The translations under genes were made by a program, and so were the position numbers. Positions 45,853 to 54,659 of a stretch of 58,257 bases of DNA are shown in pieces (positions within the stretch are counted from its first letter, which is position 1; each line of letters opens with the position of its first letter). The stretch spans positions 1 through 58,257 of the forward strand of contig JAHBVF010000041.1 in the NCBI GenBank assembly GCA_019637685.1, read 5' to 3'. The stretch comes from Caldilineaceae bacterium (lineage in GTDB: Bacteria > Chloroflexota > Anaerolineae > Caldilineales > Caldilineaceae). The notes under the pieces were generated by a model. That model did no database searches, was not told the origin of the DNA, and saw only the letters and a program-made list of their open reading frames with translations.

Positions 45853-47772
45853 TTCTGTTCCGTTATAGTCCTGCGTCCCTATTCCCGGTTGAGCCGGGGG
45901 CAAGATCGTGGCATTCAACATATCCGGGGGGACATCCCCCACCTGTAGCTGGCTCGATGTGATGACCTGGTTTTTTCCTCTGCGCTTGGCGGAATAGAGA
46001 CAGACATCCGCGTCCCGGATAAGGGTGTAGCTGTCGGTGTGGCGAGTCTGGGTTGCCACACCGATGCTAATCGTCACCCCCAGCGATTCGGTAATCTGGC
46101 TCCAGCGATGCCCTGCCACTGTGCCCCGAAATTGATCCATCAGGAGAGCAGCCTCGCCCTCCTCTGTGTTGGGGAAGATAGCCATAAACTCTTCGCCGCC
46201 ATAGCGCACAGCCACGTCCGTGCGCCGCAGACTTGCCTGTAAAATATCCGCCACAATACGCAGCACTTCGTCGCCGACCGCGTGGGACAACAAGTCGTTG
46301 ATCTGCTTGAAGTCGTCGATGTCGCAGAGAGCCACGGAGACCGGCTCGTGCATCTTGCGCGCCACAGAGAGCAACGGTTCGATGATGCCATCCAGAAAAC
46401 GACGGTTGTAAAGACCCGTTAGCTGATCCTTCTGGCTGAGCAGCGCCAACTCCCGGTTGCGTGCCTCCAGTTCATCCTTGGCCTTGGCCAGAGCGACCTG
46501 AATCGCTGTCCTTTCAGCGATCTCCTTCTCCAATTCTTGGCTGTGCAGATGGAGAATTTCCCGGTCTTTCAGCGCACGTTCTGTGTCAAACTGGACCATT
46601 GCCTGGTGCATTTGCTCCGTCCAGGACTCTTCCAAATGTTCGGTGGTGAGTTGGTGGAAGCACTCGAAATGGTGCAGGGCTTTTTCGAAGTCACCCAAGG
46701 ATTTGTAGAGCGTGGCAAGCTTCTGGTGGTGTATGGCAAACTGGCTGCTGGCTCTGTCTGTCTCTTCCAGAAGAGACATTGTCCGGAGATAATAGTTCAA
46801 CGCCTCGCTGGACTTGCCCTGGCGCAGCAGGCAATCCCCCATCGTCCATAAAAGATCAGCGTAGAACCCCCGATTAATCTCGTCGGTGCTCAGGCATTTC
46901 TCAGCTTTTTGCAGCGCAGCCCACGCTTGGTCCAGCTGCCCCAGACCAATAAATACCTCGCCGATCCCGCCCAGGCTGATGGCGGCACCGCTGGCTGTAC
47001 CCCACTCGCATTCCAGGTCATAGCTGCGTTGATAGTAGCTCAGGGCCAGATCCACGTTGCCCATTTCATTTGCAGCAATCCCCATATTATACAGCGTCCG
47101 GCCCGCGTGGCTGGGCGCAATCTGTTCATAGGTTTCCAACGCGATTTCATAATAGCTGATCGCTCGGGCAAACTGGTCCATATTGCTGTATACAACGCCG
47201 ATATAGCGAAAGATATCAGCCCGGTACTGATGGCCTGATATGCAAAAAATTTGACCCATTTTCTCGAAGCCGATGTCTTCGCCCAGTGAGAGTGCATCGC
47301 GCAAAACTTTGAGCGCTGTGGGATAGCTGCCCATTTCAATGTAGACCCGCCCCAACGCGGAGAGAGCGACGACATTCCATTCCCGCAAATTGGCCTTGTC
47401 CAGCCATTCGACAGACTGCACCAGGTCTATTTCTGCGTCCTCAAGCGCGTAGGAAAGCAGGAATAACAGACCGCGCAAATAGAGAGTCTCTCCGTAATAG
47501 GCAGGCTTTGCCAAGAGACGGCACAGACCGAGGGCTTCGGTCAATTGGGCGCGGGCTTTCTCCATTTCCTGTTCCATTAACAACAGACAATGGCTAGAAC
47601 AGAGCAAAGCTTCGATCAGGGCTGCGTTATGACCGGCGGCCCGGGCTGTTTCTTCCGCCTGGGCTGCCATCTGCAACGACTGTTCTGGGCTGGTGGATCG
47701 GCAGCGGCGGGCCTGCGCTGTCAGAAGAAGAAGTGAATCGGAAAGCATTGTATACTCATTTCGGGTAGGCAT
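45826..47772 (-). CDS. TPR-containing diguanylate cyclase (GGDEF)
   Basis: This soluble protein has 648 residues. Residues 10-410 are TPR repeats (GRTLYNMGIAANEMGNVDLALSYYQRSYDLE and similar). A coiled-coil stretch (LHSQELEKEIAERTAIQVALAKAKDELEARNREL) leads to the GGDEF domain at about 455-620 (RYGGEEF near 522-528). An RRTD I-site lies five residues before GGEEF, so product inhibition is expected. It would make cyclic di-GMP from GTP, controlled by TPR-mediated protein contacts. The SD-like AGGA lies 9 nt before the start. No EAL or HD-GYP partner in the window. Confidence 0.9.
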   Translation of the reverse strand: MPTRNEYTMLSDSLLLLTAQARRCRSTSPEQSLQMAAQAEETARAAGHNAALIEALLCSSHCLLLMEQEMEKARAQLTEALGLCRLLAKPAYYGETLYLRGLLFLLSYALEDAEIDLVQSVEWLDKANLREWNVVALSALGRVYIEMGSYPTALKVLRDALSLGEDIGFEKMGQIFCISGHQYRADIFRYIGVVYSNMDQFARAISYYEIALETYEQIAPSHAGRTLYNMGIAANEMGNVDLALSYYQRSYDLECEWGTASGAAISLGGIGEVFIGLGQLDQAWAALQKAEKCLSTDEINRGFYADLLWTMGDCLLRQGKSSEALNYYLRTMSLLEETDRASSQFAIHHQKLATLYKSLGDFEKALHHFECFHQLTTEHLEESWTEQMHQAMVQFDTERALKDREILHLHSQELEKEIAERTAIQVALAKAKDELEARNRELALLSQKDQLTGLYNRRFLDGIIEPLLSVARKMHEPVSVALCDIDDFKQINDLLSHAVGDEVLRIVADILQASLRRTDVAVRYGGEEFMAIFPNTEEGEAALLMDQFRGTVAGHRWSQITESLGVTISIGVATQTRHTDSYTLIRDADVCLYSAKRRGKNQVITSSQLQVGDVPPDMLNATILPPAQPGIGTQDYNGTELEGQGDPQ

Positions 47773-48033
47773 AGAGGGATTCCTACGGGATTTTGATGTG
47801 TCATCTGTTCACGAGGCAGCCCATATCCAGCACGGGCCACTCATTGCTCTTATCGTGTCGTGAGTAGATTAAAGTAAGCCATCCCAACCATACCCAAATC
47901 AATATCGCGTTACTATAGAGAAATTACCGAATCTTGGAGAATGGGCCTTTCGATTGCGCAATGCAATTTGTGTCGGGTATAATTCGGGAACTCACCGACC
48001 CATTGCCGACAGGCGCCAGGCTACATCAGACCT

Positions 48034-48900
48034 ATGCCGCATACACCACAAATGGAGAGGCTCCCCATCAAGCTGGACCACCTATTGGACAGCCTGTGGA
48101 GAGAATGGGATTCGTCCCCACCCCAGGCGGTGGCCTTGCTGGGCAGCCACGCCCGGGGCGATGCCGGTCCGTTCAGCGATGTGGACCTTCTCTTTCTGAT
48201 GGCTGGGGACGCGCCGCCGCCGGAGCGGACCAGCTTTCTGGTGGACGGGCTTCTGGTCACAGTCAACGCCGTGGTCCCGGAAGAGATCGATGGCTGGTTC
48301 ACCGAGCCAGAACAGGTAGTGAATGTGGTGGCCGCGCTGCGGGATGCCCGCCCTGTACAGGACCCGACCGGCCTCTTTTCAGCGCTGCAACGCCGGGCCA
48401 ACGGGTTTGTGTGGAACGCATCCCTCCAGGCCAAAGCCGACCGGTTTGCCAGCCGGGAGTTGGTGGGATTGATCGAAGAGGCACACAAAGGACTAGAAGG
48501 TCTGCGCCAGAGCGATACGGGGCGGCTGCTCAATGCCAGTTTCGGTCTTTCCTGGCTGTTGGCCGGCGCGGTACGGGTTCAGCAGGGGGTGCTGAGTGCC
48601 AGCGACAACCACTTTTTTGCAGATGTGCGCCGCGCGGTGGGGCTGGAAAGTCGCTGGTCAACGCTTCTGGCCCTGTCCTTTGGCGTTTCGGCTGCCGACG
48701 AAGACCCGCCCTCTCTGGCTGGACGGGTGCGTGCCGGGCTGGCGCTCTACTGTGAAACGGCCCGGCTGCTGGACAGCGCGCTGCAAGCCAAAGATCGGTC
48801 ACTGATCAAGGCAACAGTCCAGCGCATTGAATTCAGCGCAGAGGAGTCCAATGCAGTGAACCGGTGTCGGGTAACGGATAAGTCCCAGAAGAAGGTATAG
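48034..48900 (+). CDS. Nucleotidyltransferase-domain protein (Pol beta superfamily)
   Basis: This 288-residue protein has the nucleotidyltransferase motif LLGSHARGDAGPFSDVDLLFL (about 36-56; GSxARG then SDVD with the metal Asp pair), followed by a helical C-terminal domain with SRELVGLIEEAHKGLEG and an alpha-rich tail. The fold is like kanamycin/AadA-type and MNT-type transferases, but the substrate is unknown. The ATG at 48034 may be replaced by ATG 48052. It is not next to a HEPN gene, so a MNT-HEPN toxin pair is not indicated. Confidence 0.75.
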   Translation: MPHTPQMERLPIKLDHLLDSLWREWDSSPPQAVALLGSHARGDAGPFSDVDLLFLMAGDAPPPERTSFLVDGLLVTVNAVVPEEIDGWFTEPEQVVNVVAALRDARPVQDPTGLFSALQRRANGFVWNASLQAKADRFASRELVGLIEEAHKGLEGLRQSDTGRLLNASFGLSWLLAGAVRVQQGVLSASDNHFFADVRRAVGLESRWSTLLALSFGVSAADEDPPSLAGRVRAGLALYCETARLLDSALQAKDRSLIKATVQRIEFSAEESNAVNRCRVTDKSQKKV

Positions 48901-48915
48901 CGAAAGGCTTTGTAA

Positions 48916-50040
48916 ATGAGAAAAGACATTTTGACTCTTCTATTGGCCCTGACCCTGGCGCTGGCTGCGTGTACCGGAGGGAGTACGCCTGCCCCTGCGC
49001 CAGCAACAGCGGCGGCGCGTGACACACCGGTTCCCACAGCTGTCCCCACGACAGCATCCACAGCGCCCGAACCCACGGCTGTAAGCGATCAGAGCCAGCA
49101 GAGCCAGCCATCCGCCCAGGCAACCGGAGAGAAGGCTGAACCCTTTGGGGGCGGGCCGGCTTTGACTGTCGAACAGGTGAAGAGTATCGAGACCTATCGG
49201 ATGCACGTGGAGGTGATGAGCGATGGGGAACCGTCGGCGATCATTGATGTGGCCCACGTCAAAAACCCCATTGCGGAAGACGATCGGGTGACACTCTATC
49301 AGAAGGGCGAGCCGACCACCCTCAATGTGCGCTATGTGGGCGAGACGCTGTACATCAACAACGGGGAGAAATGGGCTGTCATCAGCACTTTCAATCTGGC
49401 TGAACTGACGGTTATCACCCCAGCCGGGATGGCCCCGGCAGCCCCACTGCTCACACAGGTAGGCACGGAAGAGGTGAGTGGACGCCAGACCATCCATCTG
49501 CGCGGGGACAAGGAAGTTATCCCCGATATTCAGGCGGGCAACGATTCGCTCAGCGTCAAAAGCGCGGAGAGTGCCCAATTGGATCTGTGGCTCGACGCCG
49601 ATGAACGCTTTATCGTCAAGCTGCTCTTTTCTGTCACGCTGGAAGGAAAGACCTTTACCACCGAGTTTCTCTACCAGGATTTCAACGAAGCTATTGTCGT
49701 GGAAGTGCCCACAAATGTGGAAGAGGTGGCAAGCCCAGCCACGCCTATGCCCAGCGAAATCGTCGCCCTGCTCGGCTTCGACTTCCCCATTCCCCCCGAC
49801 GCTCAATTGTCGGTGGTGGCAAACACGGCCAATATCGTAACGAGCTTTGGCGTGGCCGAAGCCCGCACCCATCTGGAAGAGGCGATGGTCGCGGCTGGGT
49901 TCACCCAGGTGGGAGAGCCGGAAGAGCGAGCCAAAGACGAATTTTTCTACACCTTCCAGCAGGACGACCGTACTGTCACGGCCAATGTCTTTTCTGTGGT
50001 AGCGGGCAAGACAACCATTCAAATCGGCGCGGCCAAATAG
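48916..50040 (+). CDS. Lipoprotein with two domains; C-terminal domain shared with next gene
   Basis: This 374-residue lipoprotein has signal peptide and lipobox LAAC (Cys19), then a Pro/Ala/Thr-rich linker to about 75. Residues 80-260 form a beta-rich domain with SIETYRMHVEVMSDGE and VGTEEVSGRQTIHLRGD (similar to LppX/LprG-type or DUF lipoproteins). Residues 280-374 form a small domain (LLGFDFPIPPDAQLSVVANTANIVTSFGVAEARTHLEEAM to KTTIQIGAAK) that recurs in the next gene. No transport or catalytic motif is visible. It lies 15 bp after the nucleotidyltransferase. Confidence 0.8.
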   Translation: MRKDILTLLLALTLALAACTGGSTPAPAPATAAARDTPVPTAVPTTASTAPEPTAVSDQSQQSQPSAQATGEKAEPFGGGPALTVEQVKSIETYRMHVEVMSDGEPSAIIDVAHVKNPIAEDDRVTLYQKGEPTTLNVRYVGETLYINNGEKWAVISTFNLAELTVITPAGMAPAAPLLTQVGTEEVSGRQTIHLRGDKEVIPDIQAGNDSLSVKSAESAQLDLWLDADERFIVKLLFSVTLEGKTFTTEFLYQDFNEAIVVEVPTNVEEVASPATPMPSEIVALLGFDFPIPPDAQLSVVANTANIVTSFGVAEARTHLEEAMVAAGFTQVGEPEERAKDEFFYTFQQDDRTVTANVFSVVAGKTTIQIGAAK

Positions 50041-50103
50041 CCCAGGGACGGAAGGCATAACGAAGAATCCCCGACTGAATAGCGCGCAAAAAGGAAATAG
50101 CGG

Positions 50104-50520
50104 ATGCGTATTTTTACAGTCCTTGTGATGATTGCATTATTCCTGGCGGCCTGCGGACGCGGCCAGCCACAGGCGTCGGCCACAGCTATCCCAGAGAGTG
50201 GGGATTCGCCCGTTCTGCCCACGCCGGTTCCTGGGGAAATGCTGGCCCTGCTGGGCTTCGACTTTCCCCTGCCCGAAGGGGCGCATGTATCTGTGGTGGA
50301 TCAGACAGCCAATATTCTGACCCGCTTCAGTGTGGCCGAGGCTCGCCAATATTTGGAAGAAACCCTCGCCGCCGCGGGGTTCGCGCAAGTGGGTGAGCCG
50401 ATCCAACAGGCCAACGACGTGTTTTCCTACACGTTCCAGAAAGAGGATCGCCGCGTCAAAGCCAGCGTTTTCTCTCTGATGGCGACCAAAACCACCATCC
50501 AGATCGGCGTGGCGCAATAG
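50104..50520 (+). CDS. Small lipoprotein, paralogue of the preceding C-terminal domain
   Basis: This 138-residue lipoprotein (signal with FLAAC, Cys17) consists of a short linker and one copy of the domain in the preceding gene: LALLGFDFPLPEGAHVSVVDQTANILTRFSVAEARQYLEETLAAAGF...TFQKEDRR...KTTIQIGVAQ. It is a tandem partial duplication. Function unknown. Confidence 0.8.
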   Translation: MRIFTVLVMIALFLAACGRGQPQASATAIPESGDSPVLPTPVPGEMLALLGFDFPLPEGAHVSVVDQTANILTRFSVAEARQYLEETLAAAGFAQVGEPIQQANDVFSYTFQKEDRRVKASVFSLMATKTTIQIGVAQ

Positions 50521-50524
50521 CGTG

Positions 50525-50571
50525 CGGGCAGCGGGGAGACGTGACGACAAAGGGTTTCCTGCCCGATTTTT
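50525..50571 (+). terminator. Weak terminator-like hairpin
   Basis: cgggcag and ctgcccg, 27 nt apart, are followed by attttt. Stem of 7 bp, so moderate at best. Confidence 0.35.
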
Positions 50572-50600
50572 GACAGAACGATTGTTGACAGGGGAGAGCA

Positions 50601-51410
50601 ATGCAGCCGACGACTTTTTCCGATTACAGCCAGGAAGCCGAAGACGCCTGGAATGAAAACGCGGCCTATTGGGATGAATTTATGGGCGAGGGCAACGACT
50701 TTGTGAATCTGCTCTGCTGGCCCGCGCTGGAGCGGCTGCTCGCGCCGGCCGCGGGGATGCGGGTGTTGGATGTGGCCTGTGGCAACGGGCTGACCAGTCG
50801 GCGGCTGGCGCGGTTGGGCGCGCAGGTCACGGCTTTTGATGTCTCGTCCGAAATGATCGAACGGGCCAGGGCGCGCACCACAGCCGCGGATGGCGAGATC
50901 GACTATCGGGTCATCGACGGCGGAAACGACGCCAGTCTGCTGGCCCTGGGCGAGGGCAGTTTCGACGCGGCCCTCTCCAATATGGCCCTGTTTGATATGG
51001 CCGAGATCGACCCCCTCTTCGCCAGCCTGGCCCGGCTGCTCAAACCCGGCGGTCGTTTCGCCTTTTCCGTCATGCACCCCTGCTTCAACAATATGCACAC
51101 CATCCACATGGCCGAGCGGGAGGACAGAGACGGGGAATTGGTCACTACCTACAGTATGAAAGTGACCGCGTATATGTCCCCATCTGTAAAGCTGGGGTTG
51201 GCGATTCCAGGACAAGAACGACCCCACCCCTATTTTCACCGTCCCCTGCAAATGCTCCTGGCCGCGGGGTTTGCCGCGGGCTTCGCAATGGACGGGCTGG
51301 AGGAACGCACCTTTCCCCCGGATCACCCGAAAGGACGCACGCCCCTCGGTTGGGGACCGGAATTTTCCGAGATTCCGCCGGTGATGGTGGTGCGGATGCG
51401 ACTCCTATGA
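50601..51410 (+). CDS. Class I SAM-dependent methyltransferase
   Basis: This 269-residue protein has motif I MRVLDVACGNGLTSRRLARLGAQVTAFDVSSEM (about 53-85), then YRVIDG, FDAALSNMALFDMAEI (motif IV) and LARLLKPGGRFAFSVMHPCF. This is the layout of small-molecule methyltransferases of the UbiE/TehB type. Substrate unknown. The ATG follows GGGGAGAG. Its stop overlaps the next gene's start (ATGA). Confidence 0.85.
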   Translation: MQPTTFSDYSQEAEDAWNENAAYWDEFMGEGNDFVNLLCWPALERLLAPAAGMRVLDVACGNGLTSRRLARLGAQVTAFDVSSEMIERARARTTAADGEIDYRVIDGGNDASLLALGEGSFDAALSNMALFDMAEIDPLFASLARLLKPGGRFAFSVMHPCFNNMHTIHMAEREDRDGELVTTYSMKVTAYMSPSVKLGLAIPGQERPHPYFHRPLQMLLAAGFAAGFAMDGLEERTFPPDHPKGRTPLGWGPEFSEIPPVMVVRMRLL

Positions 51411-52027
51411 ATCTGCTACCGCTCCTCGACGAACTGCGCACGATTGCCCGCAACGGGCTGACCTATGCCCAGAACGAATACGACCGGGAACGCTATGCGC
51501 GGCTGCTGGAACTGACCAGCCAGCAGTACGCCGACTTTCTCGATCTGCCCACGGGTCTGGTCAAAGAGCGCCTGCAAGCGGAGTCGGGCTACATCACCCC
51601 CAAAGTGGGCGCGGACGCGGCCATCTTTGACGACGAGGGACGCATCCTTCTCCATTTGCGCGCCGACGATCAGCGCTGGTGTCTGCCCTGTGGCTGGCTG
51701 GAACCCAACGAATCACCGGAAGAAGCGGTGGTGCGCGAGACTTGGGAGGAGACGGGGCTGCATGTGGAACCAGTGGAGTTGGTAGGCGTCTTCACCCGTC
51801 GCCCCAACCCGGACTGGGGACTTTTCACAATGGTGGCCGTCTGCTTTCTGTGCCGGGTGAGGGGCGGTGAACTGACCCTCAGCCACGAAGGATTGGACTT
51901 GGCCTATTGGGAATTGGATGAGGTGGCAGACTGGCATGGGACCCACGAAACCTATGCCCGGGCAGCCCACGCCCTGTGGCAAAACCCCGCTGTTCGTCCT
52001 AGATGGACAGACGTGATACAATCTTAA
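51407..52027 (+). CDS. NUDIX hydrolase with N-terminal NUDIX-associated domain
   Basis: This 206-residue protein has an N-terminal helical domain (LLDELRTIARNGLTYAQNEYDRERYARLLEL), typical of the Nudix_N family, then the Nudix box GWLEPNESPEEAVVRETWEETGL (about 96-118) and a C-terminal beta sheet. The NUDIX-N type usually acts on ADP-ribose or related pyrophosphates. It is coupled to the methyltransferase by a 4-bp overlap. Confidence 0.88.
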   Translation: MNLLPLLDELRTIARNGLTYAQNEYDRERYARLLELTSQQYADFLDLPTGLVKERLQAESGYITPKVGADAAIFDDEGRILLHLRADDQRWCLPCGWLEPNESPEEAVVRETWEETGLHVEPVELVGVFTRRPNPDWGLFTMVAVCFLCRVRGGELTLSHEGLDLAYWELDEVADWHGTHETYARAAHALWQNPAVRPRWTDVIQS

Positions 52028-52075
52028 CAGGTAACTCAGGTGCGACGCACCAAAAACCTGAACAGTTGCCCGTAA
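52028..52075. repeat. GTGCGACGCAC-type repeat
   Basis: aactcaggtgcgacgcaccaaaaacctgaacagtt contains the self-complementary gtgcgacgcac and a partial inverted caggt/acctg. It is related to 14346-14427. Confidence 0.6.
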
Positions 52076-52133
52076 CAGCAGTGTTCTGTCATTCACTCCA
52101 ATTCGTGTCCTTTTTTCAAAGCAGAGGCTCTCT

Positions 52134-53054
52134 ATGGCTGCACCCCTAGAATTGTGGGAACGACCCCATGCCCAGGAAATGGTAATGATCGCGGGCTGGG
52201 AACAGTGGGCGGACGCGGGTTCCATCTCCTCGGCCCTGCCCTACTATCTCATTGAGCAGACCGAAGCCCGCAAGATCGGCGAGATCGGACGGGATGGCTA
52301 CTATCTCTTTCAGATTCCCGGAACCCACCACCTGCTGCGTCCGGTGGTAAAACTGGACGAGGGGCTGGTGCGTTCTATGAGCACCCCCAAAAACGAATTT
52401 TACTACGCGGATCGGGGCAATGTGGGGCTGATCATCTTTGCCGGCGACGAACCCCACATGAACGAAGACGAGTATGCCGACGCCATTCTGGACGCGGCCG
52501 AACAGATGAATGTGCGGCGCATCATCGCGCTGGGCGGCGTCTATGGCTCTATGCCCTATGACAAAGAGCGCAGCGTCTCCTGCTCCTATAGCCTGGCCCA
52601 CATGCACCCGGAGATGGACAACTACGCGGTGCGCTTCTCCAACTACGAGGGCGGCACAACTATCAGCACATTTCTGGTCCACAAGGCCGCCCAGCGGGGA
52701 ATGGAAGCTCTCTCCTTTCACGGCTTTGTGCCCGCCTACGACTTCGGCCAGAGCGCCTACGCGGCCCAGGGGCTGCGCATCGAGAACGACTTCAAAGCCT
52801 GGTACGATCTGGTGCGGCGCATGAACCACATGCTGGGCATCGGCGTCGATGTGTCCCATCTGCGCGAGCAGGCCGACGAACTGGTCTCGACAATGGAAAC
52901 TCAAATCGATGAATTGACGCGGGAATCCCCCCAACTCAATGTAAGCGACTATATGGCCGAGATCGCCAAAGAGTTCACCGAGCGCCCCTTTATGCCCCTG
53001 GACGATGTGTGGGCCGAAGGGCTGGGCGACATCTTCGGTGACCTGGAAGAGTAG
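52134..53054 (+). CDS. PAC2-family protein (proteasome-assembly-chaperone-like)
   Basis: This 306-residue protein of the PAC2 family has characteristic EMVMIAGWEQWADAGSISSALPYYLIEQT and VGLIIFAGDEPHMNEDEYADAILDAAEQMNVRRIIALGGVYGSMPYDKERSVSCS. In eukaryotes the fold helps assemble the proteasome; bacterial members, common in Actinobacteria and Chloroflexota, are of unknown function. A C-terminal charged helix (EQADELVSTMETQIDELTR) is also typical. No proteasome genes are in the window. Confidence 0.85.
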   Translation: MAAPLELWERPHAQEMVMIAGWEQWADAGSISSALPYYLIEQTEARKIGEIGRDGYYLFQIPGTHHLLRPVVKLDEGLVRSMSTPKNEFYYADRGNVGLIIFAGDEPHMNEDEYADAILDAAEQMNVRRIIALGGVYGSMPYDKERSVSCSYSLAHMHPEMDNYAVRFSNYEGGTTISTFLVHKAAQRGMEALSFHGFVPAYDFGQSAYAAQGLRIENDFKAWYDLVRRMNHMLGIGVDVSHLREQADELVSTMETQIDELTRESPQLNVSDYMAEIAKEFTERPFMPLDDVWAEGLGDIFGDLEE

Positions 53055-53062
53055 CCAATCCA

Positions 53063-53135
53063 CCGCGGAGGCGCGGGGCGCGCGGAGAAAAGCAAGAGAA
53101 AATCTCCGCACACGCCACGCCTCCGCGGCATTTTT
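53063..53135 (+). terminator. Hairpin with T-tract after the PAC2 gene
   Basis: ccgcggaggcg (53063-53073) and cgcctccgcgg (53118-53128) form a perfect 11-bp stem followed by catttttc. The loop is long (44 nt). The unit ccgcggaggcgcgg is another short repeat. Confidence 0.55.
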
Positions 53136-53153
53136 CTTTAAGGGGAACCTTTG

Positions 53154-54356
53154 ATGACGAGTCAAGACGAAGCCATTGCCCTGCTGCACGGGCTGGTAGC
53201 CATTCCCTCTCTCAGCCGCCAGGAAAGTGAGGCCGCGGTCTGGCTGGTGGAGCAGATGTCCGCCCTGGGCTACAGCCGGGCTTTTGTAGACGGCGCGGGC
53301 AACGCGGTAGGCGAGATGGGCGCGACCGACGCGGCCCGCACAGTCATCCTTCTCGGCCACATCGACACCGTACCCGGCGACATTTCCGTGCGCGTTGAGA
53401 GTGGACCGGACGGCCCCCTGCTTTTTGGCCGGGGCAGCGTGGACGCCAAAGGACCGCTGGCGACCTTTACCGCGGCAGTGGCCCGCGTGGGCGACGCCTG
53501 GGCCAGGGCGCACGACATCCGTCTGGTGGTGGTGGGCGCGGTGGAAGAGGAAGCCGCCACCAGCAAAGGCGCACGTTTTATTCGGGCGCGCTTCAACGGC
53601 AGCGACGAACCCATTCCTGACTTCTGCATCATCGGCGAGCCGAGCAGTTGGCAGCGGGTCACCCTGGGCTACAAAGGCCGGGTGCTGGTGGAGATGGAGG
53701 CCGCTCAGCCCATGGCCCACACCGCCGGTCCCGATGCGGGCGTGGCGACAGTGGCCGTGGACCTCTGGAATTGGGTCTCGGCCTATGCCGCGGCCTTCAA
53801 CGCGCCCCACGACAAAGCCTTTAACCAGCTTCTGCCCAGCCTGCGGGACCTGCGCACCTGGACCGACGAGCATCTCCACGACCGGGTGGCGGCCAAACTT
53901 GGCATCCGCCTGCCTGTAGATTTTCCCATCGACGACTTCCTGGTCGGTCTGGTGGACTGGGCCAACCAGCGCACAGCCACCGATACACCTCTCCCGCCCT
54001 TCCCTGCCGCGGCCATTGGCGACGGCTCCGCCAAAAAGGTGGAGATTGTCGGCCCGCTCACCCATCTCTCCCTGAACATACACGCCCACGAACCAGCCTG
54101 GCGCAGTGACCGCAACAACGCGCTCGTCCGGGCCTTTCTCGCTGCCATCCGAGAGATCAGCGGTGAACGGCCCGGCTTCGTTGTCAAGACGGGAACCAGC
54201 GATATGAACGTCGTTGGCCCGGCCTGGGGCTGTCCTATCCTCGCCTATGGCCCCGGCGACAGCAGCCTGGACCACACGCCCAACGAGCACATCGCCCTGG
54301 ACGAATACTGGAGCGCGGTGCGGGTGTTGGAGCAGGCGTTGCGCAATTTAGCATAG
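53154..54356 (+). CDS. lysK: LysW-lysine hydrolase (LysK), M20 peptidase family
   Basis: This 400-residue zinc-dependent M20 amidohydrolase frees lysine from LysW, the last pathway step. It has ILLGHIDTVPGD (His69, first zinc ligand), GRGSVDAKGPLA (bridging Asp97), the catalytic Glu pair in VGAVEEEAATSKGA (131-133), GEPSSWQRVTLGYKGRVLVEME, and the final ligand in SLDHTPNEHIALDEY. The ATG at 53154 follows AAGGGGA. It lies about 7.6 kb after lysJ, separated from the main lysine region, but the assignment fits the genomic content. LysN was not found. Confidence 0.9.
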   Translation: MTSQDEAIALLHGLVAIPSLSRQESEAAVWLVEQMSALGYSRAFVDGAGNAVGEMGATDAARTVILLGHIDTVPGDISVRVESGPDGPLLFGRGSVDAKGPLATFTAAVARVGDAWARAHDIRLVVVGAVEEEAATSKGARFIRARFNGSDEPIPDFCIIGEPSSWQRVTLGYKGRVLVEMEAAQPMAHTAGPDAGVATVAVDLWNWVSAYAAAFNAPHDKAFNQLLPSLRDLRTWTDEHLHDRVAAKLGIRLPVDFPIDDFLVGLVDWANQRTATDTPLPPFPAAAIGDGSAKKVEIVGPLTHLSLNIHAHEPAWRSDRNNALVRAFLAAIREISGERPGFVVKTGTSDMNVVGPAWGCPILAYGPGDSSLDHTPNEHIALDEYWSAVRVLEQALRNLA

Positions 54357-54659
54357 ACCGCGGCCTGGCCCAACATTTCCGTGCAGTTCATACTTTCCTC
54401 CCTCTCGACCTGTCGCTTGCGGCAGGTCGATTCTGTCTCTCTCTCCGTTGCCGGTTCCTCTCCTATCTTCTATCCTTTGGACATATCCCACAGTTGTACC
54501 AGTGGCTGTGACAGTAGTGTGAAAGTGGAGTTCTCGCAAACAAAGCAATCGTTGCAAAACAATCGTTGGCATAAGCGACGACAGCAGAATTTCCAGGGAT
54601 ATACCTTTCGCTGATTTTTCAACCAACAGTTTCTCAGCCAATAGAGAGAGGAACCTCCA
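54357..54659. other. Intergenic region after lysK
   Basis: It contains one palindromic hairpin (54405-54430, tcgacctg / caggtcga around tcgcttgcggc) and a direct repeat of caatcgttg (about 54545-54575). I saw no convincing gene or promoter in the rest. A 78-codon open frame at 54381-54614 lacks a ribosome-binding site and family signals. Confidence 0.45.

Noticed and set aside
48034..48900. MNT-HEPN toxin-antitoxin pair
   Set aside because: The nucleotidyltransferase has no HEPN neighbour and is larger than typical MNT antitoxins.
52146..54290. 714-codon open frame on the minus strand
   Set aside because: It is antisense to the PAC2 and lysK genes, which show strong family motifs. Its own sequence has no family signals and arises from GC-rich codon use.
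54381..54614. 78-codon open frame in the gap after lysK
   Set aside because: No ribosome-binding site, no family motif, and it crosses a palindromic hairpin.
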